A stretch of DNA of 64,000 nt from the NCBI GenBank assembly GCA_013398275.1, contig VZSE01002737.1:1288481-1352480 (forward strand), written 5' to 3'. This stretch comes from Promerops cafer (lineage: Eukaryota; Chordata; Aves; Passeriformes; Nectariniidae). The number at the start of each line of letters is the position of its first letter. Positions within the stretch are counted from its first letter, which is position 1. Positions 49,501 through 63,500 of the stretch are shown here, one piece after another. The notes beneath the pieces are model-generated. The model was not told where the DNA came from. It did no database searches and worked only from the letters and a program-made list of their open reading frames with translations. A program made the position numbers and the translations under genes.

Positions 49501-52500
49501 CTGCTAGTGTGTGAAAAGTAACAGATGCTTTAGGGTAGTGGCTGTCTAAAGTTGTTTAGGAAAAAGGTGTAGGTGCAGAGATACCAGGCACCAAGGTAGA
49601 CCTTTTTGGTGCATAATTTATTTATTTTACCTATGTTCCCCTATTTGTGTTTCCTTTAACATCCCTATGTCCTTGGGCTATGCATTTGGTTGGTTCCTGT
49701 GGCTTTCTTTTAAGATAGCTGACTTGTGGTTTTTTTCGTATTTCCCAAAGGAAAGATGATGTGCCAGGACTGTATCATTTTTTACTTTGAAAGATTAAGT
49801 AAAATTTAGAATATTAAATTCACATGTTTGGGTGAATATTGCGGTGAAGTTGTCGTGTTACCGAGGACTGTCATTGTTCATCCAGTTGTTTTGCTATGGT
49901 CTGTTACACAAAAAACCAGCTACAGGAAACCTATGGTGTCAGTTTTAGTGTGTTAATTAATGATTTATATTCTTAACCTGTTCATTGAGACTGATTTTTA
50001 GTAACTTCCATCAGTAGGGTTGGTTTGTTCTATTTATTGGTGGGGCACTGTGTCTGTTTACAACACAGATGTCTGTCTCCTGCAATAGAAATTGAGCTTT
50101 TTTTAGAGCCATTTGAATGTTTTTAATATTCAAGCCCACTGCAGTCTCATAAGTTAACCTACCAGCTGAAGTGAAGGCTTTCAAATGAGACTCTTTACTG
50201 CTGTTCCTATGGTTACACTGGAACAGAAACCTGCTAAATAGGAGCCAGAAGGGCAGACAAAATCTAGTAGCAGTTGCTGTCATTATTGCAACTTTATAAT
50301 TTCCAACTTATTTCATTTTCTGTGCAGTATTTTATTTTTAAGTGGAAGTGTATCTTTCTGAGGATTAGTGACTGGTAGTGTTGGAAAACAGTAGCTAGAA
50401 GATGATGGAGACACACCCCCTGGAAACAGGTTTTTGTTCTGCTTGCAAGGGGGTCTATATTTTCTCCCTTTACCAGTTAACTTAAATTTCAGGGCACTCC
50501 GTGTGCAGTTCTAAGAGACAGATCCTGTGTTATCAGTAGGTGACTTGCATGGGAACAGTGAGCCAGCATCAATGTACACCTTCCTATCAGATGCTGGGAG
50601 TAATAAGTGGTATGTTAACTGCTACTGTGTGGAAATAATACATATTTAAAGCAAACAGCCATCAGTTCCTTGAGTGCTGGAACAAATGGAGCCCAGGTCT
50701 CCTGTGGATTTGCCTTGTGCATGATTGATTTTTGCCATCTGAGAATGAGCACAAGCGTTTCCTCACAGCTGGGGCATTTTGTGGGGTTTCCCTCGTGTCG
50801 TGTCTCCTGGGGGAAAGCACACACGGCACTGCTGGTGGGAGCTGTCCTCCCCCCTCTCTCATTCCCACCCTACACCCACCTCTGGGCTGCAGCAGAGTGG
50901 TCTCCCCAGTTCCACTTTCTGTTCAAAAGCTTTGCCCTTGTGAAAACATCCCCAGCCTGTGGCATGAGTGCAGGCCAAGTCAGTTTTTGTATTGCAAAAA
51001 AAACAGGGTAATTAGGCATTCATATAAATGTCTAATTCATAAATAGCAGTTGAGGACACATTAAAACTGAACAATGTTTATTCCAGCTTCTCTCTGGATG
51101 CCTGAGTTTGCCTTGCTTTTTACATTATTGTAAAGGGTGGATAGAAGATCATTGCAAACAAGGAACAAAAAAATCTGATTATAGTCACATAACGCAAGCT
51201 TTTCTGCTCTCTTTGATGGTGTTTGTGACTCAGGCTATGTGTGAGTAAAGAAATATGGAGATTGTTTAGCACGGACTGAAGGGAAAGCAGCAGGACTACG
51301 AACTGGGAATTGGGGCTCTGCTTCCTGTTCTGAATAATTTCAAGTTGTATCACATCGTGTGGTGCCTACTGAGGCAATCCACGCTTTTGTATCAATGGTA
51401 ATGTGTCAGGAGCACCTGGGGCTGTGGGGTTAGGAGCAGCAACAAGCTGTTGGGGTATTGGGAGGGAATGCAGCAAAGCAACAGACTGTAGCATTATACA
51501 CCCGTCTGGCAATCAGGCTTTGTGATGCATTAATGGCTTTTGGTTGTGGACTCCGCTCTCTGAGTCAGCTGCTTGGCTCTGGCCTGTGTTATTACCTGGC
51601 ACCAGGGTTGGGGTTCTCTCACCCCCTGCCCTGTGGCTGCCAGGGAGCCAGCCTGGCTGTGTCCTGCCTCGCACAGCCTGGGACAGCCACCTCTGGGTGT
51701 GCTGGTTTCTCCATAATATCCAGAGGATAGGATATAGGTTTAATATAGTGATGGTGCTCTGGTGCTGTCATTTCTGAGATAGCCACCCCAAAAAAGACAA
51801 TATCTTATGTCCAGCACTTGACCTGAAACCTTTTCTAATGGGAAACAGCTTGGGGTCAACACAGAAGATACTTTGTTTTAAATTTATTTTATTAAATAAA
51901 TCACAAGGTTGAAATGCAGACAATACAGTTGCAAAGTTCAGAAAAACAGGTGAGCAGGGATGAAAGGAAAAGAGGAGCTTAGATCTGTTGGACACCTTCT
52001 GCTTAGCCAAACAGCTGGCTATACCTCCTTGCTTTGGAGATCCTTGTATCCCTGTAAGCCATCTCCCCAAGAACCAGCCAGCTGTGAACCTTGCTCTGGT
52101 AGCTGGCTAAGCCTTATGTCCTAAAGGGCTGATGGCAAATCACTAGAGTTTTGCACTTCAAATCTTTTAAACCTACATGAGGTGTAACAGCGCTCAGTGC
52201 ACCTTGCATGCTTTGAGGTTTCACTCAAGACCAGCAAAGGCTCTGATCAGTCACTCGAGGTGATGGTCCTTTTAAAGGTAGCTTGTGCAACTTGGTCACA
52301 GGGAATAGTGTAGCAAAGGCATTATAACCACAAACTGACTCCAGTGCCTGTTCTCTGGGGGATGATGGATCGATGAATGCGGTGCTTGTCCTGTGCTGGA
52401 TCTGAGACTTCTGCTAAGCTTCATCTGTAATAGTGTTTTAGCAGAAGTGACTTCCCAGCACCAGTGCAGTAAATAACTCTGCCATGGTGAATTTACTGAA

Positions 52501-55500
52501 CTGGTTATTGACGGTTGCTGACTGCTAAGAGACCTTTCTGCCCTGTCTGCTACTTTCAGGGAAGTGAAACTATTGTTCCAGAAACTGGTGGTTTATTGGT
52601 GCTCATCTTCAGATGCTTAAAATCTTCTTCAGTCTTTGATACAGTTATATTTATGCAGACACAGCAAGTCTTGGAGGTAAAATGGGGAACTTCAGAAAGA
52701 CTGTTAACTGCACGAATAAATTCTGAATTTAAAATTAGTAACGCTTCTGTCTTGTCAATATATAGACATATAAATGTTCGCTTTGTACCTGCCCTCCCCT
52801 TCTGTGTCTGTTTTTGTCTTTTAAGAAAGTTTCCTTTTTTTTTTCTTTTCAATGCCATCAGTAAGACTGGATTTTGCTTTTCCCTCTGTGTAAGAGCTAT
52901 TGATCAGCTGATTAGGAAAGAAAGGTGTTTAGTTTGTGACCTGAGGCTGCTTTCTGCATGACCAGGTCCTTCTGCACAGTTCCCCAAATGGCTTTAAATG
53001 CAAAGTTCCTTTGGTCTCCACCCCTCTTTTTGTTATTTTGTGTTGGCTTTTTTTTTTAACAAAAGATGGCATATTGCTTTTTTTTGTGTGCTGGAGGTGA
53101 CATATGAAGTAAACCTAAAATGAGGAATATCTTTCTTTAGATGCCTTTAGTTGCTGGGATCTCTCTCCTTTGATGGCTAGACACACCACTTGAGAGATAC
53201 CACGCAGAGCCTTCTGTTAAATGAGGACTGGTTAGGAGGATCCCAGTGCACGTGAAGCTGGGCAGGGAGCAGACCCCAAATGTATTCATGGACTGACCAA
53301 AAATACAGCTGGGTAATGGCTGGGCTTCTTCTTGCATGTCTTCTTTCAATGTACTAATGGTGCATTTCTTTTGTTGTGCAGCAAGCCATTTTTTGTTGAT
53401 ATCACCTCTTTTGGGAAGCGAGAGAGGTAAATTTAGATGCAGTCTCTCCTCACTCCAGCAAGCAAAAAATTGAACACATTTTTCATGCCTGAAGGCATGT
53501 GTTCTACCTCTTATTTGGTGTTAGAGCAGCCCCTTAGAAAGAAGTTTGTCATGTTTTAGAGCCAGCCAGCAACTCAGCCCCACGCAGCTGCTCGCTCACT
53601 TTCCCCTGGTGGGATGGGGGAGAAAATTGGAAGAGTAGAAATGAGAAAATGATGGTTGAGATAGATAGTTTAATGGGTAAACTAAAAACAGCCTGTGCTA
53701 GCAAAGCCAAAAAAAAAAAGGAATTCATTCGCTGCTTCCCATGGGCAGGCAGGTGTTCAGCCATCCCCAGGACAGCAGGGTTCCAGCACGCCTAACAGTG
53801 ACTTGGGAAGACAAATCCAAGCCACAGCTCACTACCGTGAGGAGAATTAACTCTACCCCAGCCAAAACCGTCACAAAGGTGTAGCTGCATTTTGTGAGGA
53901 TGCTTGTAAAACACTTGAAGCTTTCTTGCTTGCTGGATCAGGCTATGCAGGGACTGGAAACCAGGGAAAGTGGTGCTTCAGCTATAGCTGACATGGGCAG
54001 GAGCCTTGTTTCTGGTGGCTGAGGGAGGGAGTTTGATGGGAAGGAGCATCCTGCAGAGCTGAGGTGCCCAGGCCAAAGGAGGAGTTACTTAACAAATCCA
54101 TCAACCCCCAACCAGTGAGCAGGCAACCCTGCAAGTTCCAAAAGCCAGGGTTTTCTTAAATATAGAAGGAAAATCCTATGGTGCTGCCTCCAGTTTTGGG
54201 TATGGGTTTAAAGACTTTTCAAAGACCAGAAAGCTCAGCAGTGTTACTTTTCCATTTTGTAAAAAAGCCTGACTAATACCAGCCTTGCTGACAATAAGTC
54301 TGTGCCAGCAGTTCACATGCAGCTTTTGCCTCTGTGCATGTGCTGCCTCCGGGAATATGTTGGATTCTGTAATTCATGTCAAGAGATCTGTGTGTAGTTC
54401 TGCAAACAGGTGATACCCCAGATCAAATCAATAGATCTGAGGAGCTATTCCTATTGAGCCGGAAACCTTCCTAACAGGATACCCCTCTGCATTTTAGAAA
54501 CAAGGACAGTGTGAGGATAGCAGTGTTTGTGAAGGCCAGAGGCTTTTCTCTTAGGGCTGGAGGAAAAAGAGATGGGTAAAAATATGCTCCAAGAAAGCAT
54601 GCACTGACTGTCTCTCTGGCTCTGAAAAAAATCTGGGGGCATTCTGCTTGTAATCTTACCCACAAAATACTTTCTTTTTAAAACTCCAGCTCTTCCCTGG
54701 GTTGGGAGTTTGCTAAACACAAAGTGTACACTTCTCTGTGCCCTCCTTGAGCCCTGGTGATGGGGCCTGACCAAGTTTCATCTCACACCTTCAGAGCCAG
54801 GTTGGCATGGCTGGCTTTTAGGATTTGCTCTGTCCTTCTGTCTCATGCTGGGCTAATTTAGCCTCATCTTGGTAAACAAGAAAAGGGTCCTTATTCAACA
54901 GATTTGAGCTGGATCGAGTGCAGCTGTCGTCTGGTCTGTGCGCAAACCAATTTTGTTCATTCCCTCGCCTGGCAGGAAGCCTGAACCAGAATTGTGTCGG
55001 GACTAATCAGCATTAAACCAATGCAGAGGGGCTGCAGCAGGCTGCTCTGTGGCAAGGCAAGAGCATCAGGGCTGTTTGGGAGGGATTAGCCTGAGTCCTG
55101 CTTGGGATGCAGCTGTGCTAGGAAAGGCACTGAAACTGTGCAGAGTATTTTTCTTGGGCTTTCACAACAAGCAGCAAACTGCCAAAAAAAGTGGCTTCCC
55201 AGTGAGAAATCAGCATGATTTACTGTATGTTGCCGTAGATAAAAAAGCCAGGAGAAGGTGCAGTGTCCACAGAGCTGTAGTATCCAGGAGATACAAATGA
55301 TGCCTTTGAGCATGCTGGGCTCTCCTCTCCTGGAGAGGCAAGGTGGCAGACAATGACATTAGTTCAGTGTGTGGTCTCCAGCCAGGAGATGATGTTAGTG
55401 ATGCTGCTGCTATTGTTATGTTATACCATAATAGATGTGTTAGTACTAAACAACATGAAGACAAGAAGGGGAAATATTTTGAACAGAAGACCAGAGGCTT

Positions 55501-55767
55501 GGCAAGGGCTGATTCATAGCTCAAGTGCCTCACAGACTCTGTGTTCCCACCTGGCATTTACCTTTCAGATTCACAAGTGCCTCCTGGTTTGCACTGCTAG
55601 CATTAAGTCGGAGAACCTGCCTTACACTGTTTGCTCCAAAGATGCTGAAATATTGATGTCTTACTTTGCTCTTCCTTCCTTACAGCTATTGAACTGCCCT
55701 TGCAGTTCTTAATCTCAAAAATTATTTTTGTCTTATTCCTGAGCACCATGATTTGGCTTTGAAGTCA

Positions 55768-55836
55768 GCCCTGCTTTAAACAGGGGCATGGACCAGATAA
55801 CCTCCAGAGGTCCTTTCTGATCTGGTTATTCTGATC
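55768..55836 (+). mobile_element. CR1 LINE 3'-end fragment
   Basis: The sequence reads CTGCTTTAAACAGGGGCATG, then GACCAGATAACCTCCAGAGG, then TCCTTTCTGATCTGGTTATT. This matches the common CR1 3' UTR pattern (GGACTAGATGACCTCCAGAGGTCCCTTCC...ATTCTATGA) in plus orientation. It is diverged and about 70 bases long. Confidence 0.75.
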
Positions 55837-57556
55837 CACTCAATCCTGACCCCCCTGCTTTTACAGGTACATATTTTGGATGATTCTAGAGCTGAAATTC
55901 TTCTGCTTCCTCTGTGACTCTGTCAGGGGTCTGTTTGTGTATGTGCTCAGCATTAGTCATCCCTTCTCTGACTGCAGCTATGAGAGTTCCTTGGGAACAA
56001 CCTGAAATGGGCTTGTGTGTTATCCACAGCAGGCACAGCCATGCTCTGAATGCCTTCTAGGGCTCCTAAACCTCTGCTAAGTATGAGTCTGCCTAAATTT
56101 ACATGTCAAAACTGTTTTCTTGTACAAAGCTAAGCCCAAATGAACTTTTGAACCATATCCCCGCCACATGCTAAGCGTGGTTTTGTTGTTTCAGAAGCTC
56201 ATTTAGGGGGAGCAAGCAGATCTTCTGCTCTGGGGTGCCCCAATTAATTATAAGCTATGCAACATAAGAAATCGTCCTTCCTAGGGAAAAAATCTGTAAC
56301 AGCAAATCTGTCTGAGATGAGTGAACTGAGACACAGGAACAGAGCAGCTTTCAGAATGCTGTCATCACTAGAAAACTCCTTCAGGTCTTAGTGAAGAAAA
56401 AAGGACCAAAGGCCCAGCCTTGCCTCGTGCTTACTGGTATATGATATGGTCTCCTCCAGCAGTGTCTGATGGCCTGGAACATTTAGTGGGTGTGAGGCAT
56501 TCATTCTGCCTTCATTAGGCAGAAGAGTATTAGCTACCAGCAGTGCCTCCTGGAACACTGTTTTCCTAGAGGGAGGTGAAATGGTTTGGGGCATACTCTT
56601 AAGTGGGAGTAAAAGGTTAAAAAAACCCAACTAAACAAAAAGACCATCAGTTTTCTGAATACCTGCCATTCTGCTGGGTACTAACAGAACTGGATGGGCT
56701 TGGAAAGGAGCCTCCTATGAACATCCTCAAATAGTCACTGAAATGGCTGGAAAATATGTATGAACGTCTCAATTATTATTATTTTTATTTTCTTTTTTTT
56801 GCCAGTCCTGGCTGAGAACATCCTGGCTTTTATGAGGGCTGGGCTGTTTAAATGAGGTAGGGCCAGTAACAGAAACAAGATTTGCTGTAACCCAAAGCCT
56901 CTTTTATATTCTGTCCTTCAAGGCTTGTTATTTTTTTTTCCTGAGCAACTTAGCACTTTGAGTTTCAGTGTCTTTGTTAGTCTGTGGATATTCAAAAATT
57001 GCTTTCTCCAATGCAGTTGTTACACTTGGATTCTTGCAGGGACCTATTTTTCATGCTTAATTATAGGCAGTGTGCTCTGCTGATGGCCAGTGGCTTCAGG
57101 CTGTTATCCTGAAATTGCCACCTCTTGCCATTTCTAATGCTAGAGGTGTTTGGGTTTTTTTTTAAATTCAGGGCATTTGACAAGTTTGGGCCCCCTCCCT
57201 GTGGGAGCACAGATGGCAGCTAAAGGGATGCTGGAACGACTTCACTCCTACCTTGGTGGTGACAAACTGAGTTTCAGGAGAGAGTGGCAAGACTGCAAAT
57301 CTGTTTGAATGTATCCTGTGTCTCTGACAAATGTGTTGATGCTCCTTGTGGTGGCCAGTGCTGAGGTCAGAGGTCTGACTTGCTTACCTACACTCTCCTG
57401 ATTGATCATTATGTCCAGGGCTCCCCTCCTGTCCAGATTTCAGTGTTGTGCTTTCTGCCTCTTCTGCCTCAGGGCATCCTGTGAGAAGTGCAGAGCTGTT
57501 CTTCTTGTCAGGGAACTAATTCTTCATCTTCAAGTAGAAGGGCCCTTCAGGAAAAT

Positions 57557-57757
57557 TCATAGAATGACAGAATGGTTTGCAAAGGACCTTAAAGATCATC
57601 TAATTCCAACCCCCATGCCATGGGCAGGGACGCCTTTCACTAGACCAGGTTGCTCAGAGCTCCATCCAACCTGGCCTTGAACACTTCCAGGGATGGGGCA
57701 TCCATGGCTTCCCTGGGCAACCTGTTCCAGTGCCTCACCACCCTCACAGGAAATTTG
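57557..57757 (-). mobile_element. 5'-truncated CR1 LINE (3' end with pol C-terminus remnant)
   Basis: This is the best-preserved transposable element in the window. The plus strand starts with the CR1 terminal repeat TCATAGAATGACAGAAT and continues with CCTTAAAGATCATCTAATTC and further CR1 sequence, so the element lies on the minus strand with its 3' end at 57557. On the minus strand it still encodes the C-terminal tail of the CR1 reverse transcriptase, VVRHWNRLPREAMDAPSLEV followed by FKARLDGALSNLV. Similarity stops near 57757; everything 5' is missing, as usual for CR1 truncated during reverse transcription. It cannot move by itself. Confidence 0.93.
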
Positions 57758-60176
57758 GGCTGGTGCAGCTCCTTTCTCCATCTTAAAGACACATGTGGTT
57801 TCAAGTTTTGTATGTGCCCAGCTTGCATAGCCCAGGGATTTGAAGAAAGGGACAGCTTGGACTTGAAATGTCTGGAGGTGCAGCAATTTCCAAGTTCACG
57901 ATCTGACTTTGGAGTTTTGTTTTCTTTTGAGGATCTTTGCAAAGCTTTGTGTTACTTTTTGTTTGGAATACGCAGTATTGTAGTTTCCTTACTGAACTAT
58001 GATCTTTCTTAAAAGAGCACAATTTCCAAAATCCTTAATAAAATAAAGGTTAGGGAAAGGGAAAAGCTAACCTTGGGTCAGAACAGAAGTCAGTGCTTTT
58101 GCTTCTACAGGTTAACACAAAGTTGCAATTAAATGCCTTTTCAAAGCAGAAAGTGAAGACTTAGGAAACATCAGTTATTTTAGACGATATTGATTTCATG
58201 GCTTCTTTGACATGCCCTGACAGGTCAGGGAGATGCAGCAATGTTGTTGGCTGTCTAAGAAAGTGCAAACCCCTGTCAGAGAGTCCACCTGGATGACTAT
58301 TGCGGGGTCATGTGAGTCTGTGTGTTATCGTTTGGGTGAGGCAGTTGCACTTTGATCTAACCTGGAGAGGGAGCTGTACCTGTGTGGGGCTCAGGTTTTG
58401 CTGCCATTGACTCACCCGCTCAAGATCTCCTCCTGTGGGCTGCATCAAAATCCATCAACTCTTTAGGCAGGGAGAAAGCAGTGGAGAGGTGAGAAGGTGA
58501 TATGGATTAGTGCCTTTAGTGCAGGATTGTTACAGCTTCCCTCTTCACTGTAAAATCCAAGTGTTCCTGACCTGAATGAAACAGGGCTCACTGCTTAACC
58601 TGCAGCCTAAAGCAGCTTTGTTGGGAAGCACCAGTGTAAGAAAGGAAGCAGGAAAGGTGAGGAAGATCTCTGGATAAACACACCAAATGGCTGAGATCTC
58701 TGGGATAGGTGGCAGAAGGATGTTTCTTCAGGGAGGCAATAATTTGGGAAGGGGTTAACCAGAAGCACCACCAGAACACTCAGTTCCTCAGGCTGTTTAT
58801 AAATGAGTACTCTGATGCTACAAAATACAGATTCAGGTTGAAGTTTCATATTTCTGCATTAAAATAAGTCACATTCAGGCTGTCATATCAGTATAAACAG
58901 AGAATAAACCTTGCTGAATTCAAAGCCTGGGGTGAAGTCCTACTTTAGCAAGCAGCCTTTTTCAGAGGCAAAAGAAGCATGTTTCGGAAGCTTTGTTGTT
59001 TTGGCTCATAAATAAGTTTAGCTAGAAGTTTCAGTGTTTTGAAATTCTTTCATGACCCTTGAATTTGCAGCTGTAGGATGTATGTGAGTGCTCAGATTCC
59101 TTTAATCTCATACATACACAGTGGTTTTGATTTCAAAGGGGAATTCTGTCCCCCACATGCACCGCCTGTTCTTGTGACAGCTTAGAGCCCAGCCCCATTG
59201 AACTGATTGCCTGTATACATGTGAAGCCCTTGAAATACTCATTATAGTCTGTGGTAGTCTAATATTAGTGAATCATCTTACAGTCCTTAAGAAGAAGGTA
59301 TTTTTTTCATTTTAAAACTACAGAGTTTTTTTTAGCAAATATCCGGTAATACTTGTGCTCAGGTATCCCCTGCTTAGCTTATTGCTAACATCTGTGTGAC
59401 TGCTGAGATCTGTATCATTTGTTGTCACAAATATTTTTTAGTTTGGGTCTTTCTTCTTGTGTGTGCTTCCCATTTAAATATTAAAAAAAAATTGCTTCCT
59501 TAATGTAAATATTTAATGTAATGCACACAGACCTGTTAACCTTTGCATTGAGGAGGCATCCATCAGGGATGCTCCTGGTGTATTCTGCAGGTTGCAGAAT
59601 AAATCACCACAAACCTGTCAAACCCTGAAGAGGTATGCAAATGCCTGCGTCTCTTTAATCTGACATGTGTGTGTGCTGCCTGATTTGAGATGGGAATTTT
59701 AATCCCACGGGAGCAATGCAGGAACTCCTGATGCTACTGCATTGCTGTGCAGAATTAGGATCCAGCTGGTGTCCAGGTTTGAGGACTGTCTCTATTGTTG
59801 CTGGGGCCATTTTGTGGAAGAGCCCCAGGTGCAGGGGGCAGCTTTTATCCTGCCAGTCTCCTCTCTTTGGGGGAGAGGGAGCGTGCACATGTATGTAGTT
59901 GTGAATATGCTGCACGTGTGCTCTTTCTTACACAGAATAATGATCTTGAGTTGGTGGGCTTACGTTTTGTAGGCAATGTTGAGTGGGGACTATTGAAACC
60001 CATCCTTAAGCACCTAAAATTACTTTCTTCTGCCTTGATTTGAAGGAATAACAACCTTTTCAAAGCAAATTGACAATGCTCTTGGTTTTTTTTACAACAG
60101 GATGTTCAGGTTTAGCTGTCCTACATTGTCACACCAAGACACCGCTATTTTCAGTTGTGTTGCTACACCCGTACAT

Positions 60177-60254
60177 TGTGTTAATTCTCTCTCCTTTTGC
60201 ATGTACTTCCTTGCATGTGTTAATTCTCTCTCCTTTTGCATGTACTTCCTTGCA
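60177..60254. repeat. Perfect 39-bp tandem duplication
   Basis: Two identical adjacent 39-base copies (60177-60215 and 60216-60254), each starting TGTGTTAATTCTCTC and ending ACTTCCTTGCA. There are no differences between copies, which suggests a recent event. The unit is a multiple of three, so any frame across it repeats 13 residues, but no gene is recognised here. Confidence 0.95.
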
Positions 60255-60484
60255 TGTATTAGACCTTCCAGACCTTTGTACACTCACAGAAACCATAGGT
60301 ACTGAAGTATGTTCAGCTATGGTCCGTGGCTAATCCATGATCTGCTCAGTGTGAAATGCTCCATTTCTAATGTGTAATGTTGTATAACAGCTACTGAGGC
60401 TCCAAAACAGCATGGTATTGTTTGCCTCGTTAGGTGAAGCATTTTATTTAACTCCATAAAATTCCACTTTATGCCAAAGGAAGG

Positions 60485-60529
60485 TGTAGAATACTATAAC
60501 ATAAGGAAGCAGTAGAATACTATAACATA
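60485..60529. repeat. 18-base direct repeat
   Basis: GTAGAATACTATAACATA occurs at 60485-60502 and again at 60512-60529, separated by nine bases (period 27). Confidence 0.9.
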
Positions 60530-63500
60530 TGTCATGTAGAAATAACAGGAGCTGTGTGCAATGGCCAGGAGGGTTCTGGTGTCTGTGTTTGGTTTGAGGT
60601 GGCTCTAAAAGCCTTGGTTTTCAAGTAGATCTGTAGTTGGTGACAGCTCATGCTTATGGAAAAATTGGAGCAGCAATTACGTGCCTTCCACCAATGTATT
60701 TTTAGCATGCCAGTCAACCTGGGATCCAGGCACCAAAAGATTAGTGGATTAGTGGTGAAGAGGAAACATTTGCTTAAATGCCAAGTAATTTTAGGTTTAT
60801 GTAGATCTCTGTTCTCTGCTGCTTTCATCTCTACTAACAGGGCACTGAATAATTGGTAAGCCATACACTTTGGTTGAAAGTGGACTTTAATTTCTTACTC
60901 TCCTTTCTGTGCATCTCTCCTCTTTCAGAGTCCCTCTGGCTCTCTTACGGTTTCAGGCCAGGAATTGCTCCCTGTTCCCTTTCGTGGCTCTTGTGAGTCT
61001 TTTTACCTTCAGGATCTAAAAACATTCCTGAAACATATGCCATTCTTAAATGGATATCTACTGATAGAAGGATTTTCACTGGAGTGGCTGTAGAAATGTG
61101 AGGGAAGAAAGGATGAGACCCTGGTTTTCATTGCTGGGCTTTGGCAAAGGGCAGACTTGTAAGATAGAGAGCCTTTTTCACTTTCCTGTGTTCTTTAAGA
61201 GATCTTGTTGATGCAGTGGAAGGTGTACCCTGGGGTTTAAAGCTGGGTTGTTGGGGCAGTAAGCAGCCCCAAAATACACTTGAGAGAAAATCTGGTAGAA
61301 GCCTTGAAGCAGTGTTTTTGAGGCACAAGGAGCAGGACTGCACTTGCAGAATTGTCTTCTTTCCAGATGTCTGTGGGGATGAGTGGGACAAGGGAAGAAA
61401 GGATCAGAGGCACATGAGCATTTGTGAGCTGTACCCAGAGACAATTCTGGCCTTTTCAAGTGAAATCCTCCTTTCCACAGATGCTTTGGCACCTAATACT
61501 CCCCAAGGTGTTATGAGAAGCCAAAGGATTTTGGTTCTGACAGCCTTTGTAAGGATCTGAACTAAATCTAGAGGCATGGTAGAAATGATGCTGTGCTTTG
61601 AGTTTTCCACCTGGAATCTAGTTTGGATCCAGAAATAAATGTTTGTCCAAGCCTTTGGATTTGAATCCTGAAACATTACAGTGACCCGGTGATTGGGTCC
61701 TGGTGTCAGCTTTCTGTATTTTCAGTAAACTTGGAAACCAGCCACAAAATTGGCAGGAGTGATAAAGCATAAATCTGGGGGTTTATGCTTTGTCTGAAAT
61801 AGAGCTCTGCTGCAATGAATAAAACCTAAAGCTGTATCTAACTAGTAATGATTTACTTAAGGTTTACACAAGCATAAAGAATATTCTTCACGTGGCTTAT
61901 GTGCACAATTACTGTGCACTGGTGCACTTAATGATCCCTTCTGTAAACTCACTGGCATTCTTCAGATTGTAAATGGAGCTGGTGTTGTCTAACACTTACA
62001 GAGATATTCGTGGAGTAATTACAACTGATCTTTCTCTCAAGATGATATTTTTTCCTTTTAACAATGTTCTAACTAGTTAACGAAACTCCATTTTTTTGCC
62101 CCAAAGCTAATAGTAACTTCATCATCCAGCATGGTGTACAAATGCCTCAGTCCTTTGGTGACAGGTTTGCCCACTTTCAAAGCATTTGCAGCAATATGCT
62201 GATCTCCAGTTACTGAGGTACAGCTGGGTTGAAGCAGCTGAGAGCAATCTGCAAATTGAAATGGTTTTCAGGTAGCTCTTAAGTGGAAGTATCAGCTTTT
62301 AAAGATGAATATGGCTGTGTGGGCAGCACATCCTTGTCTCTTTGCAGCTCCATTCCTGCTTGCCACCCTTCTCCATCCAGAAGCTCTGGTAATTTCAAGC
62401 CTTGTCTGAGGGTTCTTGTGACTTTTCAGTGTGCAGAAGGTTTTTTCTTTTCTTCTGAAAGGATTCATTTGTTGAAAACTGGCGGAAGACTGGCTCTTGG
62501 AGACTGTTGTAAGGACAATTCCTTATTGGCAGCAATTCATACAGCAGTTGTTCAAAACTCCCTAAACAAAATTTGTGCTACTTTGGGAGTGCTTCTACTT
62601 TATGCCAGTGAAAGAGCTTTGTTGGCTGCAAGTAGCAAAGTTCTTTCTTTGCCTGACCCTTTTCTCATCAAGACCACATTAAGTTTTCATAAAGCTAGCA
62701 GCTGCAGCCTTTGACAGGTGACTGTTGCCTTCTTGTAACCCTGTGCTTGTAAAGGGTGTGCAAAAGAAGTAACTTACTACAGTGGGGAGCCACTTCTGGG
62801 CCCACCCTTTCTAAATCCTCCTTTTCCCCCACTAAGGACACCAGCTGCATAAACCTCACAGGTGTGGGCCAGCTCTTCAGAGGGAGTGCAAAGAGGCTGT
62901 CCCTTCTCAGGGTGTTTTAAGTATCCATCTTGAGTGTCACTGTTGGGTTATGGACTGTGCTGTTGGAAGAAGAAGAATCCTCCTCAGAAACTGGGGCTGG
63001 CTTCCTTCTGGTGCCAACAGCATGTGGGCAGTGCTGAGCAATAACCAGCCATGAGTCCCTTGCATCCTCTGTGTGGCTCAGCACATCAAGGGAATAGCTC
63101 TTGGCAACATCAGCAAGGAAGGGCTTCCTTTAATCTAGAGAAATCCCAGTGCAACTTTGCTGAGTCCAGGGAACTGAGGCCTCCAGCTTGTGTGAGTTGT
63201 GTAAAAAGAAGGCTTAACCCCTGGGTTTAGCTGGGTATTCCAGCTGCAGCGTGGACATCTTCAAGCTCTGATGATGTTAAAGTTGTTTAGTGCTGAAAAT
63301 GGTCCAGGTCAAATTAAACTTCTTTCTTTCCTTGTACTGATTTGCAAGCTGTGCTTAATTTGGATGGCAGGTGGTGTTATATAAACGCAGCTTTGGTGAA
63401 ACTGCTTCTGGCTTCACATAACAAAACACCTGAAACTTGCCATCCTGATGAGCAGAGACTAATATGGGTGCATGACAGTATGTGCATTGCAGAGTGGTTT

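Noticed and set aside
51392..51401. LYQW-like translation resembling the start of DENND5B exon 2
   Set aside because: A stop codon follows immediately, no acceptor precedes it, and the downstream conserved residues are absent.
62283..62714. 143-codon plus-strand frame
   Set aside because: No recognisable domain or codon pattern. Treated as chance.
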